Positions 7,275 to 16,197 of a stretch of 47,912 nt of DNA are shown piece after piece. Position 1 is the stretch's first letter. Each line of letters begins with the position of its first letter. Location: contig JAERTF010000091.1 in the NCBI GenBank assembly GCA_016845105.1, positions 1 to 47,912 of the forward strand. The letters run 5' to 3'. The notes under the pieces were generated by a model that saw only the letters and a program-made list of their open reading frames with translations, made no database searches and was not told the DNA's origin. The translations under genes were made by a program, and so were the position numbers. Source of the stretch: Bacteroidota bacterium. Lineage in GTDB: Bacteria > Bacteroidota > Bacteroidia > Bacteroidales > F082.

Positions 7275-8858
7275 CTAATCCTTCTTTGGAGGTTTTTTTG
7301 TACTGATCCTTTTGCGAGGAGGTTTTTTTGTCCCCGACTTTTTATCATCAGAATTGGTAAACCGTCTTAAGGATTCCATATGACGATCAAAGTCCTTACT
7401 CCTTTTGGTAATCTCCTCTCGTCGATTTCCTGATCGCGATTCTTCATTTCGTTTATAATGTCTTTTTCTAGTTTCCGGTTTATCATAATTGGAGTCCTGT
7501 ACAATTTCTTGCTCCTCATCATAATTCGACTTACGTTCATTTATTCGGTCTTCTTCAGAGCTTCTGATTCCGTCATCCCATTTTTTAAAACCTCGTTTTC
7601 GGTCATCGATATTTCGATCTTCAGAACCTCTATAATTTTCCTTTTTGGAGAATTCTTTTTTGCCTTCCTTGGAGAATCTCTCATCGGGATTATCACCGTA
7701 TCTTCTCGTACCTTCGTAAACTTCAAACTTTAGAAATCTGGTTTCAACAGGTCCATTGTACAGTGTAATCTTTTGAGAGGGGCGTAAACCAATAAACTTT
7801 GCCTGCTCAAAGTTTGGACAGATAACCCAGGCTTCGCAACCTGCAAAATTATTTTTAAGCACATTGCCAATACCTTTATATAGATCTCGTAACTCACCAC
7901 GTTCCTCCATGCGCATTCCATATGGTGGATTCATTATTAGTACTCCTCCATTTTCAGGTACTATACTATCAAAATAGGCTACCTTTACCTCTATATCCTT
8001 ATGTAATCCAGCAAATTTCAGGTTTCGCTTTGTAATACCTATTGCCTTTTCCGATCTGTCGGAAGCATAAATATTACATTCATGCTCAGTTAAATTATCA
8101 TCAGCATCAGTTTTAATTTGCTCCCAAAGCTCACTATTAAAACCTTCCCAATTCATAAAAGCGAACTCTTTTCGATAATATCCTGATGGAATATTCATTG
8201 CTAACATTGCAGCTTCCATTGGTATTGTTCCAGATCCACACATTGGATCAAAGAAATCACTATCACCCTTCCAACCTGCCAACTGTATCATCCCGGCAGC
8301 AAGTATTTCATTTATTGGAGCCTTGTCGGATCCAATTTTATAACCACGTTTATGCAATGATTCTCCAGAACTATCAAGGGAAATAGTACAAACATTATGA
8401 CTTATATGAACATCAATGTAAATATTAGGATTTTCAACATTTACCCATGGACGTTTCCCGGTGCTATCTCTAAACTGATCAACAATTGCATCCTTGGTTT
8501 TTAGGGCAGCATAATGCGAATGATCCATGTCAGAATGAAATAGATTAGCATCTACCGAAAAAGTTTGGTTTAGTTTAAAAACATCCATCCAATTTATCTT
8601 TTTCACTTTATCGTAAAGCTGATCCTCATTCTTCACCTTAAAAACACCAATGGGCTTAAGTATACGAATTGCCAATCTGGATAAGTAGTTAACCTTATAC
8701 AACAGGGCTTCATCACCACGAAAGGTACAGCCACGCTTGATGATTTCTACATTGTCAGCACCCAGTTGTTCAAGTTCGGCAGCTAATATTTCCTCCAGTC
8801 CTGCAAAGGTTTTAGCAGTTAAATCCATCCCGGGTTTAAATTCTTTAGTTGATTCCAT
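7275..8858 (-). CDS. THUMP-domain class I SAM-dependent RNA methyltransferase (RlmL-like) with charged C-terminal tail
   Basis: Probably a 23S rRNA guanine-N2 methyltransferase related to the N-terminal half of E. coli RlmL. Residues 10-160 hold the ferredoxin-like/THUMP RNA-binding region (TAKTFAGLEEILAAEL; DSSGESLHKRGY at about 162-173). The Rossmann methyltransferase follows, with SAM-binding DPMCGSGTIPMEAA (204-217) and the catalytic NPPYGMRM (310-317). The enzyme core ends near residue 385. About 140 further residues are almost only Arg, Lys, Glu, Asp, Ser and Asn, probably disordered and RNA-binding, ending in two KKPP motifs encoded by a 14-base direct repeat. The start follows a -7 box (8867-8874) by 8 bases. 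The gene is divergent from the MazG-like gene and convergent with the T9SS protein. The exact modified base is not deducible. Confidence 0.88.
   Translation of the reverse strand: MESTKEFKPGMDLTAKTFAGLEEILAAELEQLGADNVEIIKRGCTFRGDEALLYKVNYLSRLAIRILKPIGVFKVKNEDQLYDKVKKINWMDVFKLNQTFSVDANLFHSDMDHSHYAALKTKDAIVDQFRDSTGKRPWVNVENPNIYIDVHISHNVCTISLDSSGESLHKRGYKIGSDKAPINEILAAGMIQLAGWKGDSDFFDPMCGSGTIPMEAAMLAMNIPSGYYRKEFAFMNWEGFNSELWEQIKTDADDNLTEHECNIYASDRSEKAIGITKRNLKFAGLHKDIEVKVAYFDSIVPENGGVLIMNPPYGMRMEERGELRDLYKGIGNVLKNNFAGCEAWVICPNFEQAKFIGLRPSQKITLYNGPVETRFLKFEVYEGTRRYGDNPDERFSKEGKKEFSKKENYRGSEDRNIDDRKRGFKKWDDGIRSSEEDRINERKSNYDEEQEIVQDSNYDKPETRKRHYKRNEESRSGNRREEITKRSKDFDRHMESLRRFTNSDDKKSGTKKPPRKRISTKKPPKKD
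7288..7331 (-). repeat. 14-base direct repeat at the 3' end of the methyltransferase gene
   Basis: GGAGGTTTTTTTGT (as read on the + strand) occurs at 7288-7301 and again at 7318-7331, a 30-base period. It codes for the repeated Thr-Lys-Lys-Pro-Pro motif at the C-terminus of the methyltransferase. It looks like a small in-frame duplication within a disordered basic tail. Confidence 0.7.
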
Positions 8859-8866
8859 ATGGTTGG

Positions 8867-8895
8867 CAAAATTAATTATTTTAGCCTGTTTACAA
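8867..8895 (-). promoter_or_regulatory. Promoter of the THUMP methyltransferase gene (TTG-N18-TAATTTTG)
   Basis: On the minus strand TAATTTTG (8867-8874) fits TAnnTTTG, and a TTG at 8893-8895 lies 18 bases upstream, one short of the usual 19-21. The box ends 8 bases before the ATG, so the leader would be at most a few bases long. Confidence 0.55.
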
Positions 8896-8917
8896 GCATA
8901 CTATCAAATTTATCATA

Positions 8918-9244
8918 ATGACAATTCACGAAGCACAACAAAAAGTTGATCAATGGATTACCACAACCGGTGTTAGATATTTTAACGAACTTACAAATAT
9001 GGCTATATTATCGGAAGAGGTAGGAGAAGTTGCTAGAATTATCTCGCGAAAGTACGGAGAGCAATCAAATAAAGAATCTGATAGTAATCTAAATCTTGGA
9101 GATGAACTTGCCGATGTGCTATTTGTTTTACTATGCTTAGCTAATCAAACAGGTGTGGATTTAACCGATGCACTCAAAAAAAATCTGATTAAAAAGGAAG
9201 TCAGAGATAAGGATCGACATAAAAATAATTCTAAACTACAGTAA
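8918..9244 (+). CDS. MazG-like nucleotide pyrophosphohydrolase
   Basis: A 108-residue single-domain all-alpha NTP-pyrophosphohydrolase. The metal-binding signature is present as LSEEVGEVARIISRKYG (about 30-46, the EExxE motif) and GDELADVLFVLLCLANQTGVD (about 66-86, the ExxD motif). Such short MazG/RS21-C6-like proteins hydrolyse NTPs or modified dNTPs to monophosphate and pyrophosphate, usually for nucleotide pool cleaning. The C-terminus is basic (KKEVRDKDRHKNN). It is transcribed divergently from the RNA methyltransferase across 59 bases and convergent with the large repeat protein. No exact -7 box was seen before it. Substrate unknown. Confidence 0.88.
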   Translation: MTIHEAQQKVDQWITTTGVRYFNELTNMAILSEEVGEVARIISRKYGEQSNKESDSNLNLGDELADVLFVLLCLANQTGVDLTDALKKNLIKKEVRDKDRHKNNSKLQ

Positions 9245-9301
9245 GCATTGCTTTCAATATTAATTTCAGATATCAAATAACTACACCAACAGCTATCTCC
9301 A

Positions 9302-12300
9302 TTATTTTTCAATGACGATCATTTTTCTTATTTCACTTTGTGTCACATCTACGGTAAGTTTATATAAATAAACTCCTGGCTTTAGCCCAGTTGTATTATA
9401 GATGACGCTATTATTTCCTTTTGGTTTTCTCCCATTTTCAAGCATTGTGATTTCCAAGCCACGAATATCAAGAATACTAAGTTCAACCCAGGCATTTCTT
9501 GGCAAACTATAATCTATTGTAGTTATATTTGTTCCAATAACCGGATTAGGGTAATTTTGTTGAAGAATGAATTTATCATCAAAACCAAAATCATCGATAC
9601 CTGCTGGAATCTCAAAAGCATAGAGCTTTTTATCCTCACCTGCCACATACAATTCGTTCTGGCTAATTGTTAAATGTCCACCAACATTGTAGCTCCACTT
9701 TATCATGTGATCAGCAATATCAATGGCATATACCTCATTTTGAGCACTTACAAAAACTAAATCATCTGTAACCAAAGGAGGATAAGCAATATCACCGTCA
9801 ATATTAATACTCCATAATAGATCGCCTGTTCTTATATCTCTAGCTTCTAATTGATCTGCATTAGCACTATAAATCATTGAATTCGCAACTGCAGGGTTCA
9901 CAAAGTAACCAGTATGAGACCATAATACTTCATGGTTTACCATATCAATCGCTGATTGATCCCACTTAGCCGAAGCCATAATTATCTTATTAACGGTGTC
10001 TATTACCGGTGCTGTGTTCATTGCATGTCCTGACCACCCATTTGGCACATCATAATTAACCCAGGCTCTATTTCCATAAAGGGCATTAAATGCTGCAAAA
10101 TATCCAAAATCACTGTTCGAGTATGATGTATATGCATACAAAGTGTCATTATATAAAGCCGGAGTCCAGCCATCATCCTGTGGTAGATTTTGAAACCAAT
10201 ATTGTTTTCCAGAGAAAGCATCAAAACTATAAACACCACCATATTGCCCACCGTTTACATATACTCTTCCATTAATAATTGTAGGTGCAAAATGAGATTC
10301 CCATTGTGAACCATATGGAGATACCCAGCTCACATTGCCTGTTGTAATATCGAGGGCATGAATATAGCTATCACCTACACCATTGCATGTTTGAAAATAT
10401 ATATTTCCATATGCAAAAGAAGGAGGGTTAAGACTAAACAATTCTGAATATTGCCTACGCCATTTCTCCTCCCCTGTTTCCTTGTTTAAGACATACACTC
10501 CCTTGTCATTACCATGTCCGCCAGTTGTTACAACTACTTCATTATTGACAACACAAACAGGGTTAACGACCTCATTATCAAAATCTTTTGACCAAAGCAG
10601 TTTTAAGGGAACGCTGATATTATCCTTTGCAATACCGGTGTGCTGTGGATTATTTCCAAACATCGTCCAACACCCTTCTTCTTCGGTACTAATGGATATT
10701 GTGAGTTCAGACATCTCACCCCAGTTTCCAATGGCATCCTGAGCATGGAAAAACAAAATATGATCGCCATAGGATAACTCATCACACGCAATCTTCAAAT
10801 AAACTTCCTCAGTTGATTCGTCCAGTTGTCCATCAGATGATATCATTGCTTTTCCTGTTCCACTAGCACCTATATTATCAATAAAATACTCTGCAGCAAC
10901 AATCGGTGACATGGCAATATCAGAATTATCTGAAATGACTCCATTAATATATAAGCTGTTACCCTTCCATTTTACATATGAATCAGGGATAAGATTGGTA
11001 AAGGTGGGACCAATTAAATCCTCACCACTACCTGTTGTAAAACTCCACTCAAAATCATCAATTTGTGATCCTTCGCTAATTCCGTTAAAATTTCCATCAA
11101 GTCCATTACCAGCAGTATCACAAATCAATCCAGAGAGTAATATTCTTATTTCGTTGTTTGGTGGTAGATTATTATCAGGTATTATTGTTAATATATTATT
11201 TGTACCATATGAAATAGCCTTATCAAGATTATCACCACTTTGTGAAACAACACTAATTGTATTATCATTTAATGTTGGCCCACTGATTAACTCAGAGAAA
11301 GCAATATTAATCTTTATATTATTGCCAACATTTTGCATTTGCAGGGGAGAGTTTCTAACTACCTGAGGAGGAATGTTATCGATACATCTTGAACTAGATT
11401 CAAATTGAAAAACACCCCATCCTGTTGTATAGATAATTTCTTTATGTTGGTTGTTGTTTAGATCTGCTATCTTGATGTTGTTATATCTGCCAACTAATCC
11501 ACCTAGATAATTACTTTCCCAGATAAGACTATAATCTGCTACACTATAAACCTTTAATGACCATGACACACCGATAATTATTTCTTTACTTGTTGTCGAG
11601 TCAATATTATCAATTTCAATTGAATATATATTATCGTCGGGGATAGTAAATGCTTGAAACGATGAAAAATCCTCACAGTTTGTAATCGAAACTCTACCAT
11701 AAGTATCAACGGATATAATATCCATAATATCATTGTCATTGTGATCAAAAATATCAAAAGTCACAACGTTTCCTAGGTTATCACTTTCCCATTGAAGTGA
11801 GTGAGTGATTCCATCGTATATTTGAATATCCCCATTTAGTTTGTTAATTATAATTTCTTTGGCATCATCATCATCTAAATTTTCAATTATCACTTTTTCG
11901 ATCCTTCCTCCTGTATATTCACTTTTCCACTCTATTTCAAATGTTTCTCCATTAATAATGGTTATGTAACCTTGTATATCTACAACAACTATTTCTACAA
12001 TATTGTCATTATCAAGATCTATTAATTCAATATCCTGAGGTGTATACATTTCTTCACTTTGCCATAATTGATTATAGGTAAATCCATCGTAAACAAATAT
12101 ATTTTCCTCCATTCCGATCACGATTTCGCCTCGTACATTATCGTTTATATTACCAGCAGCAATACAATAAACTCTGCACCAATAGGCCGGCTCAAGGATA
12201 TTTTCAAGTTCATAATTAATTCCATTGTATGTAAATATTGCACCATATTTATATTCGCTTCGCGTTTTTGATGCAGCGCATAGTATGTCAAGAGTATCAT

Positions 12301-13453
12301 TATTATCTAAATCAAATATATCTGCAAAAAACCCTCCAACTATATCTTTACTTCTCCACTCCGTTTCATGGGTATCAAATCCTCCAACATAAAGATGATA
12401 GGAATCAGAAAAATCTTCGAATGAACCCCAAATAAATTCATCAACCCCATCATTATCAGCATCTCCTACACCAATACTTGTAATTTCATCATTTACATTG
12501 ATATTTTCCCAAAGCTTTTGTTGGGTAGTTGCATCATAGCATGCAATTGCAACACTAAAATTATTAACACCTATTACAATTTCATATAAACCATCCTGTT
12601 CAACATCATTCACAATCATATCTTCAATATCCCAATATCCGGTTTCTATTTGCCATTGTACAGTATGTAACACACCATCGATTGAACTAATAATACCAGT
12701 AGTTGCTTCTGCACAAATGATATCAGATATTTCGTCACCGTTTACATCTGCAATACCTACCCAATCGCCAAAATCATCTTCATATTGCCATTTTAGGGAA
12801 TAATCTTCTCCATCCAAAACATATCCTTTCGATAGTACAATTTCATTTGTTCCATCACCATCAATATCACCAACTGCAATATCCTTGCCTCCATATTGAT
12901 CCGTTTGAAAAATCGGCTGAAGTGTAATTGCGTCATAAATATGTAGATATTGTTGGCCATAATAATCTCTCACAATTATAAATTCATAATTCCCATCTCC
13001 GTCAGTATCTGTAATATAACTCTGTGAAGAACCAAGTGACGTGGTTGACTGAGAGTGGATTAACGACATGGTTTCTCCGCTATATACATCAACCTGGCCA
13101 TCGTTAGTTACAATGTATATTTCAATATCATTGTCGTTATCTAAATTTGCTTTTTGGATTGATTTGATTTTATTCCCGGCATAAATATCACTTGACCATT
13201 TTGTATGGTAGTCTCCATTTTTGTATGATAATAATGCAAAATAAGACTGGTTATTACCAGGTTCGCCACTATACAATACCTCTTGAAATCCATCACCATC
13301 AAAATCATCACACCAAATATTAGCCTGACCCAATGATGTTCCAAGTGACGTCTTACTCCATTTTTTTGTTAAATAATCAGATTGAGCATGTATTTGAAAT
13401 TGAAATCCGACAATGATTATAAGTGTATAAAACAGTATTTTGGTATTGTTCAT
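9302..13453 (-). CDS. Giant FG-GAP/VCBS and PQQ-repeat protein with T9SS type A sorting domain
   Basis: A 1383-residue secreted protein. The signal peptide ends IHAQ (about residue 24). Residues 40-690 carry many FG-GAP/VCBS-like repeats with Asp-rich Ca2+ loops of the form DxDxDGxxE (for example DDFDGDGFQE, DLDNDNIVE, DADNDGVDE), pointing to one or two beta-propellers. About 694-800 is an SbsA-like Ig domain (PPQVVRNSPLQMQN), followed by an Ig-like region that ends near 920. From about 926 (GCWTMFGNNPQHTG) to 1285 is a PQQ/BamB-like eight-bladed propeller with repeated W-x-x blade motifs. The last 90 residues (QNYPNP, ITTIDYSLP, GVYLYKLTVD) are the T9SS type A sorting domain, used for surface anchoring or release. 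The architecture suggests a Ca2+-stabilised binding scaffold with no visible enzyme. A -7 box lies 39 bases upstream of the ATG. Confidence 0.88.
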   Translation of the reverse strand: MNNTKILFYTLIIIVGFQFQIHAQSDYLTKKWSKTSLGTSLGQANIWCDDFDGDGFQEVLYSGEPGNNQSYFALLSYKNGDYHTKWSSDIYAGNKIKSIQKANLDNDNDIEIYIVTNDGQVDVYSGETMSLIHSQSTTSLGSSQSYITDTDGDGNYEFIIVRDYYGQQYLHIYDAITLQPIFQTDQYGGKDIAVGDIDGDGTNEIVLSKGYVLDGEDYSLKWQYEDDFGDWVGIADVNGDEISDIICAEATTGIISSIDGVLHTVQWQIETGYWDIEDMIVNDVEQDGLYEIVIGVNNFSVAIACYDATTQQKLWENINVNDEITSIGVGDADNDGVDEFIWGSFEDFSDSYHLYVGGFDTHETEWRSKDIVGGFFADIFDLDNNDTLDILCAASKTRSEYKYGAIFTYNGINYELENILEPAYWCRVYCIAAGNINDNVRGEIVIGMEENIFVYDGFTYNQLWQSEEMYTPQDIELIDLDNDNIVEIVVVDIQGYITIINGETFEIEWKSEYTGGRIEKVIIENLDDDDAKEIIINKLNGDIQIYDGITHSLQWESDNLGNVVTFDIFDHNDNDIMDIISVDTYGRVSITNCEDFSSFQAFTIPDDNIYSIEIDNIDSTTSKEIIIGVSWSLKVYSVADYSLIWESNYLGGLVGRYNNIKIADLNNNQHKEIIYTTGWGVFQFESSSRCIDNIPPQVVRNSPLQMQNVGNNIKINIAFSELISGPTLNDNTISVVSQSGDNLDKAISYGTNNILTIIPDNNLPPNNEIRILLSGLICDTAGNGLDGNFNGISEGSQIDDFEWSFTTGSGEDLIGPTFTNLIPDSYVKWKGNSLYINGVISDNSDIAMSPIVAAEYFIDNIGASGTGKAMISSDGQLDESTEEVYLKIACDELSYGDHILFFHAQDAIGNWGEMSELTISISTEEEGCWTMFGNNPQHTGIAKDNISVPLKLLWSKDFDNEVVNPVCVVNNEVVVTTGGHGNDKGVYVLNKETGEEKWRRQYSELFSLNPPSFAYGNIYFQTCNGVGDSYIHALDITTGNVSWVSPYGSQWESHFAPTIINGRVYVNGGQYGGVYSFDAFSGKQYWFQNLPQDDGWTPALYNDTLYAYTSYSNSDFGYFAAFNALYGNRAWVNYDVPNGWSGHAMNTAPVIDTVNKIIMASAKWDQSAIDMVNHEVLWSHTGYFVNPAVANSMIYSANADQLEARDIRTGDLLWSINIDGDIAYPPLVTDDLVFVSAQNEVYAIDIADHMIKWSYNVGGHLTISQNELYVAGEDKKLYAFEIPAGIDDFGFDDKFILQQNYPNPVIGTNITTIDYSLPRNAWVELSILDIRGLEITMLENGRKPKGNNSVIYNTTGLKPGVYLYKLTVDVTQSEIRKMIVIEK

Positions 13454-13492
13454 TTCACTAATATTTAGGTTGTATTAATAATTGAGATAATA

Positions 13493-13500
13493 CAAAGGTA
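13493..13500 (-). promoter_or_regulatory. -7 box (TACCTTTG) of the giant propeller protein gene
   Basis: Minus-strand TACCTTTG matches TAnnTTTG exactly, 39 bases before the ATG at 13453. No clear -33 TTG at the proper spacing. It shares a 206-base divergent intergenic region with the DUF5686 gene promoter. Confidence 0.5.
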
Positions 13501-13603
13501 CGAATCAAACTACTGAAATAGCTGGTTAAACAATTTTTATTTTAATAGTAGAATTTACATTAAAATAGTGTTTGAATATTTTGATAGTCAATACGAATCT
13601 ATG

Positions 13604-13633
13604 TTTAGATAAATCTCATTTTGTCTATTTTTG
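13604..13633 (+). promoter_or_regulatory. Promoter of the DUF5686 gene (TTTA-N18-TATTTTTG)
   Basis: TATTTTTG (13626-13633) is an exact -7 match, and TTTA at 13604-13607 is a one-mismatch -33 element 18 bases upstream. The box lies 26 bases before the ATG at 13660. It argues against a TTG start at 13621, which would lie upstream of the transcription start. Confidence 0.6.
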
Positions 13634-13659
13634 ATTTCTTAATTGAAGTGAATAACCCT

Positions 13660-16089
13660 ATGCCAATGATTTTTCGATTATTTGTATTTCTATTTATGTT
13701 TCCAGCAATTATATCTGCTCAGAATATTTCTATGCCCGGAATAGTAGTGGATAAGGAAAATAATGAACCTCTTGCCTTTGTTAATATTATTTCATCATCA
13801 GGATATGGATCAATAACTGATATTGATGGAAAGTTTGACATCACAATAAACCCTGATGATAGTTGTTTGACACTTTCATATATTGGATATGAAACAAAGA
13901 TATTCCATATAAACCTTCATGAGAAAGAGCAATTTATTCAATTGTCGCCAAAATCGTTTGAGTTGGAAGAGGTGACAATACTACCAGGGATTAATCCGGC
14001 ACATCGAATAATAAACAATGTAATTGCTAATCGAAATATAAACAACCCCAATAAATTAAAATCATTTTCATACATATCATATGATAAAATGGTTATTACA
14101 ATTAATGCTGATTCTATTTTAGATAAAGATGTTAGTAACCTTGACACAAACCAAATGCGAGTAAGGAAATTTATTGAATCAAAGGACTTATTCTTGTTGG
14201 AAACGGTTACTGAAAGGAAATATATATCTCCGGGATTAAATCAAGAAAATATTCTAGCAACAAAAGTATCAGGCTTAAATGATCCTGTTATGGCATTTAT
14301 GATTTCACAAATTCAATCTACTTCATTTTATGATGAAATAATCCAAATTGCTGGCAGCAACTATGTAAACCCTATCAGTAAAGGTTCTACCAATAATTAC
14401 TTTTTCCTTATTGAAGATACTATTTATTCCAATACCAACGACTCAATATATATTATTTCGTTCAAACCTAAAACCAACAAAAAATTCGATGGATTAACAG
14501 GATTCCTACACATAAATAATAACCGTTGGGCTATTCAAAATGTTAAAGCTGAGCCCCAAGACAACACTACGGGAATAAGCATAAAAATACAACAGTCTTA
14601 CGAATTCATTCAGGATCATTGGTTTCCTGTGCAGTTAAACACTGATATCATTTTCAGGATGGCATCTGCTTCAGATGGTAGCACTAATTATCCTCTAATT
14701 GGTAATGGTCGAAGCTATATTCGTGATATAAATCTTAATCCAGATTTAAAGAAAAAAGACTTTAGTTATCACGAAGTGGAAATCAACAAAGAAGCGACGA
14801 AAAGAAAAGGTGAATTTTGGAAAGAATACAGAGTAGATAGTTTAACCGCACGTGAACTGGAAACATATAGGTTTATTGATTCGATCGGCAAAGCCGAGAA
14901 TTTCGACAAGATGGCTTCAACCTTCCAAACCTTACTAACGGGTAAAATTCCATACAAGTTTATAAATATTGATATGGATAAGTTTATTCACTATAACAAT
15001 TATGAAGGCTTATATTTAGGTTTAGGATTACATACAAATCATAAAATATCCAGTACTTTTTCAGTTGGAGGATATTGGGGTTATGGATTTCGAGACGAGT
15101 CAGCCAAATTCGGAGGTGACTTGTCAATAAAAATTCATAAACCCTCAGAATCCACAATTAGAATTGATGCTTATGATAAAGTAACCCCCAGTGGTGATGT
15201 TGAATTTTTTGACGATAAAAATCAAATATGGCGACCCGAATATTTTTATAAGTTCTTTTACAAACAAATGAATAGAACCATTGGAGGAGAACTAAATTAC
15301 ACATTCAGAATTAGACCTTTACGTGATTTTAGTTGGGTGGTTGGAATAAGAACACAAGAAAAATACACTTACGATAGCTATTATTTTACTAGTACAGATG
15401 AGCCTTGGAATCCTGTAACAAACTTTAGCACAACCGATTTTATGTTAGGGTTTAAATTTTCATTTAGAGAAAAAATATTGCAAACAACAAAAGGACAGAT
15501 TTCGTTGGGTTCTAAATTTCCTGTGGTGTGGTTGAATTACACAAAAGGAGTTCAAGGAATACTGAATGGAGATTATTCTTTTAATAGATATGATTTAAAA
15601 ATTAGTTTTGATCATTTCTTCAAATATATTGGTGAGAGTAGTATTGTCATAAATGCAGGAATTATTGACGGGCAATTACCAATTTCAAACCTATATAGTG
15701 GTGTAGGCTCATATAATGAATTTACAGTTTATGCACCGGTTAGTTTTGGTACCATGGGGGCAAATGAGTTCTATTCCGACCAATATATATCATTGTTTTT
15801 ATCACATAATTTCAAGGACCTGCTTTTTAGTTTCAGAAACTATAAGCCTGAGCTAATGATAGTTACAAATGTTGGTTTTGGTTCATTAAAAAATCCAGGC
15901 GATCATCACAATTTAGATTTTAGCACACAAGAAAAAGGTTACTATGAATCAGGAATTATAATTAGAAAGCTTCTTAACTTACAAATTTATGAACTAGGGG
16001 CTGGTGTACTCTATAGATATGGGCCCTATGGTTTTGATAAACAATCAAAGAACTTTGCATATAAATTGAGCATTTACTATACTTTTTAA
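13660..16089 (+). CDS. DUF5686 / carboxypeptidase-regulatory-like domain outer membrane protein
   Basis: About 809 residues. The signal peptide (RLFVFLFMFPAIISAQ) is followed by a CarboxypepD-reg-like Ig domain (about 22-105: GIVVDKENNEPLAFVNI, SITDIDGKFDITI, LTLSYIGYET), the plug-type N-terminal domain also seen in SusC/TonB proteins. After it comes the long DUF5686 region, whose last 400 residues are typical outer-membrane beta strands ending in an aromatic residue (YTF). Unlike SusC it has no recognisable TonB-receptor plug. Function of the family is unknown; an outer-membrane barrel assembled by BAM is the likely form. The start at 13660 (or 13666, six bases later) was preferred because the promoter lies just upstream. 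Confidence 0.85.
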   Translation: MPMIFRLFVFLFMFPAIISAQNISMPGIVVDKENNEPLAFVNIISSSGYGSITDIDGKFDITINPDDSCLTLSYIGYETKIFHINLHEKEQFIQLSPKSFELEEVTILPGINPAHRIINNVIANRNINNPNKLKSFSYISYDKMVITINADSILDKDVSNLDTNQMRVRKFIESKDLFLLETVTERKYISPGLNQENILATKVSGLNDPVMAFMISQIQSTSFYDEIIQIAGSNYVNPISKGSTNNYFFLIEDTIYSNTNDSIYIISFKPKTNKKFDGLTGFLHINNNRWAIQNVKAEPQDNTTGISIKIQQSYEFIQDHWFPVQLNTDIIFRMASASDGSTNYPLIGNGRSYIRDINLNPDLKKKDFSYHEVEINKEATKRKGEFWKEYRVDSLTARELETYRFIDSIGKAENFDKMASTFQTLLTGKIPYKFINIDMDKFIHYNNYEGLYLGLGLHTNHKISSTFSVGGYWGYGFRDESAKFGGDLSIKIHKPSESTIRIDAYDKVTPSGDVEFFDDKNQIWRPEYFYKFFYKQMNRTIGGELNYTFRIRPLRDFSWVVGIRTQEKYTYDSYYFTSTDEPWNPVTNFSTTDFMLGFKFSFREKILQTTKGQISLGSKFPVVWLNYTKGVQGILNGDYSFNRYDLKISFDHFFKYIGESSIVINAGIIDGQLPISNLYSGVGSYNEFTVYAPVSFGTMGANEFYSDQYISLFLSHNFKDLLFSFRNYKPELMIVTNVGFGSLKNPGDHHNLDFSTQEKGYYESGIIIRKLLNLQIYELGAGVLYRYGPYGFDKQSKNFAYKLSIYYTF

Positions 16090-16102
16090 ACTATTGAATA
16101 AT

Positions 16103-16110
16103 TATTTTTG
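16103..16110 (+). promoter_or_regulatory. -7 box (TATTTTTG) ahead of the AI-2E permease gene
   Basis: An exact TAnnTTTG match just after the stop codon of the DUF5686 gene. It would give a leader of about 80 bases before the ATG at 16198. A T-rich stretch near 16083 could serve as a poor -33 element. Confidence 0.4.
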
Positions 16111-16197
16111 CAACCACTCGTTTAAACACTAAACAGTTTATATCCCATATCACAATTTTTTATAAATTTACAATGAAGTATATTTAAGCAAGATTAT

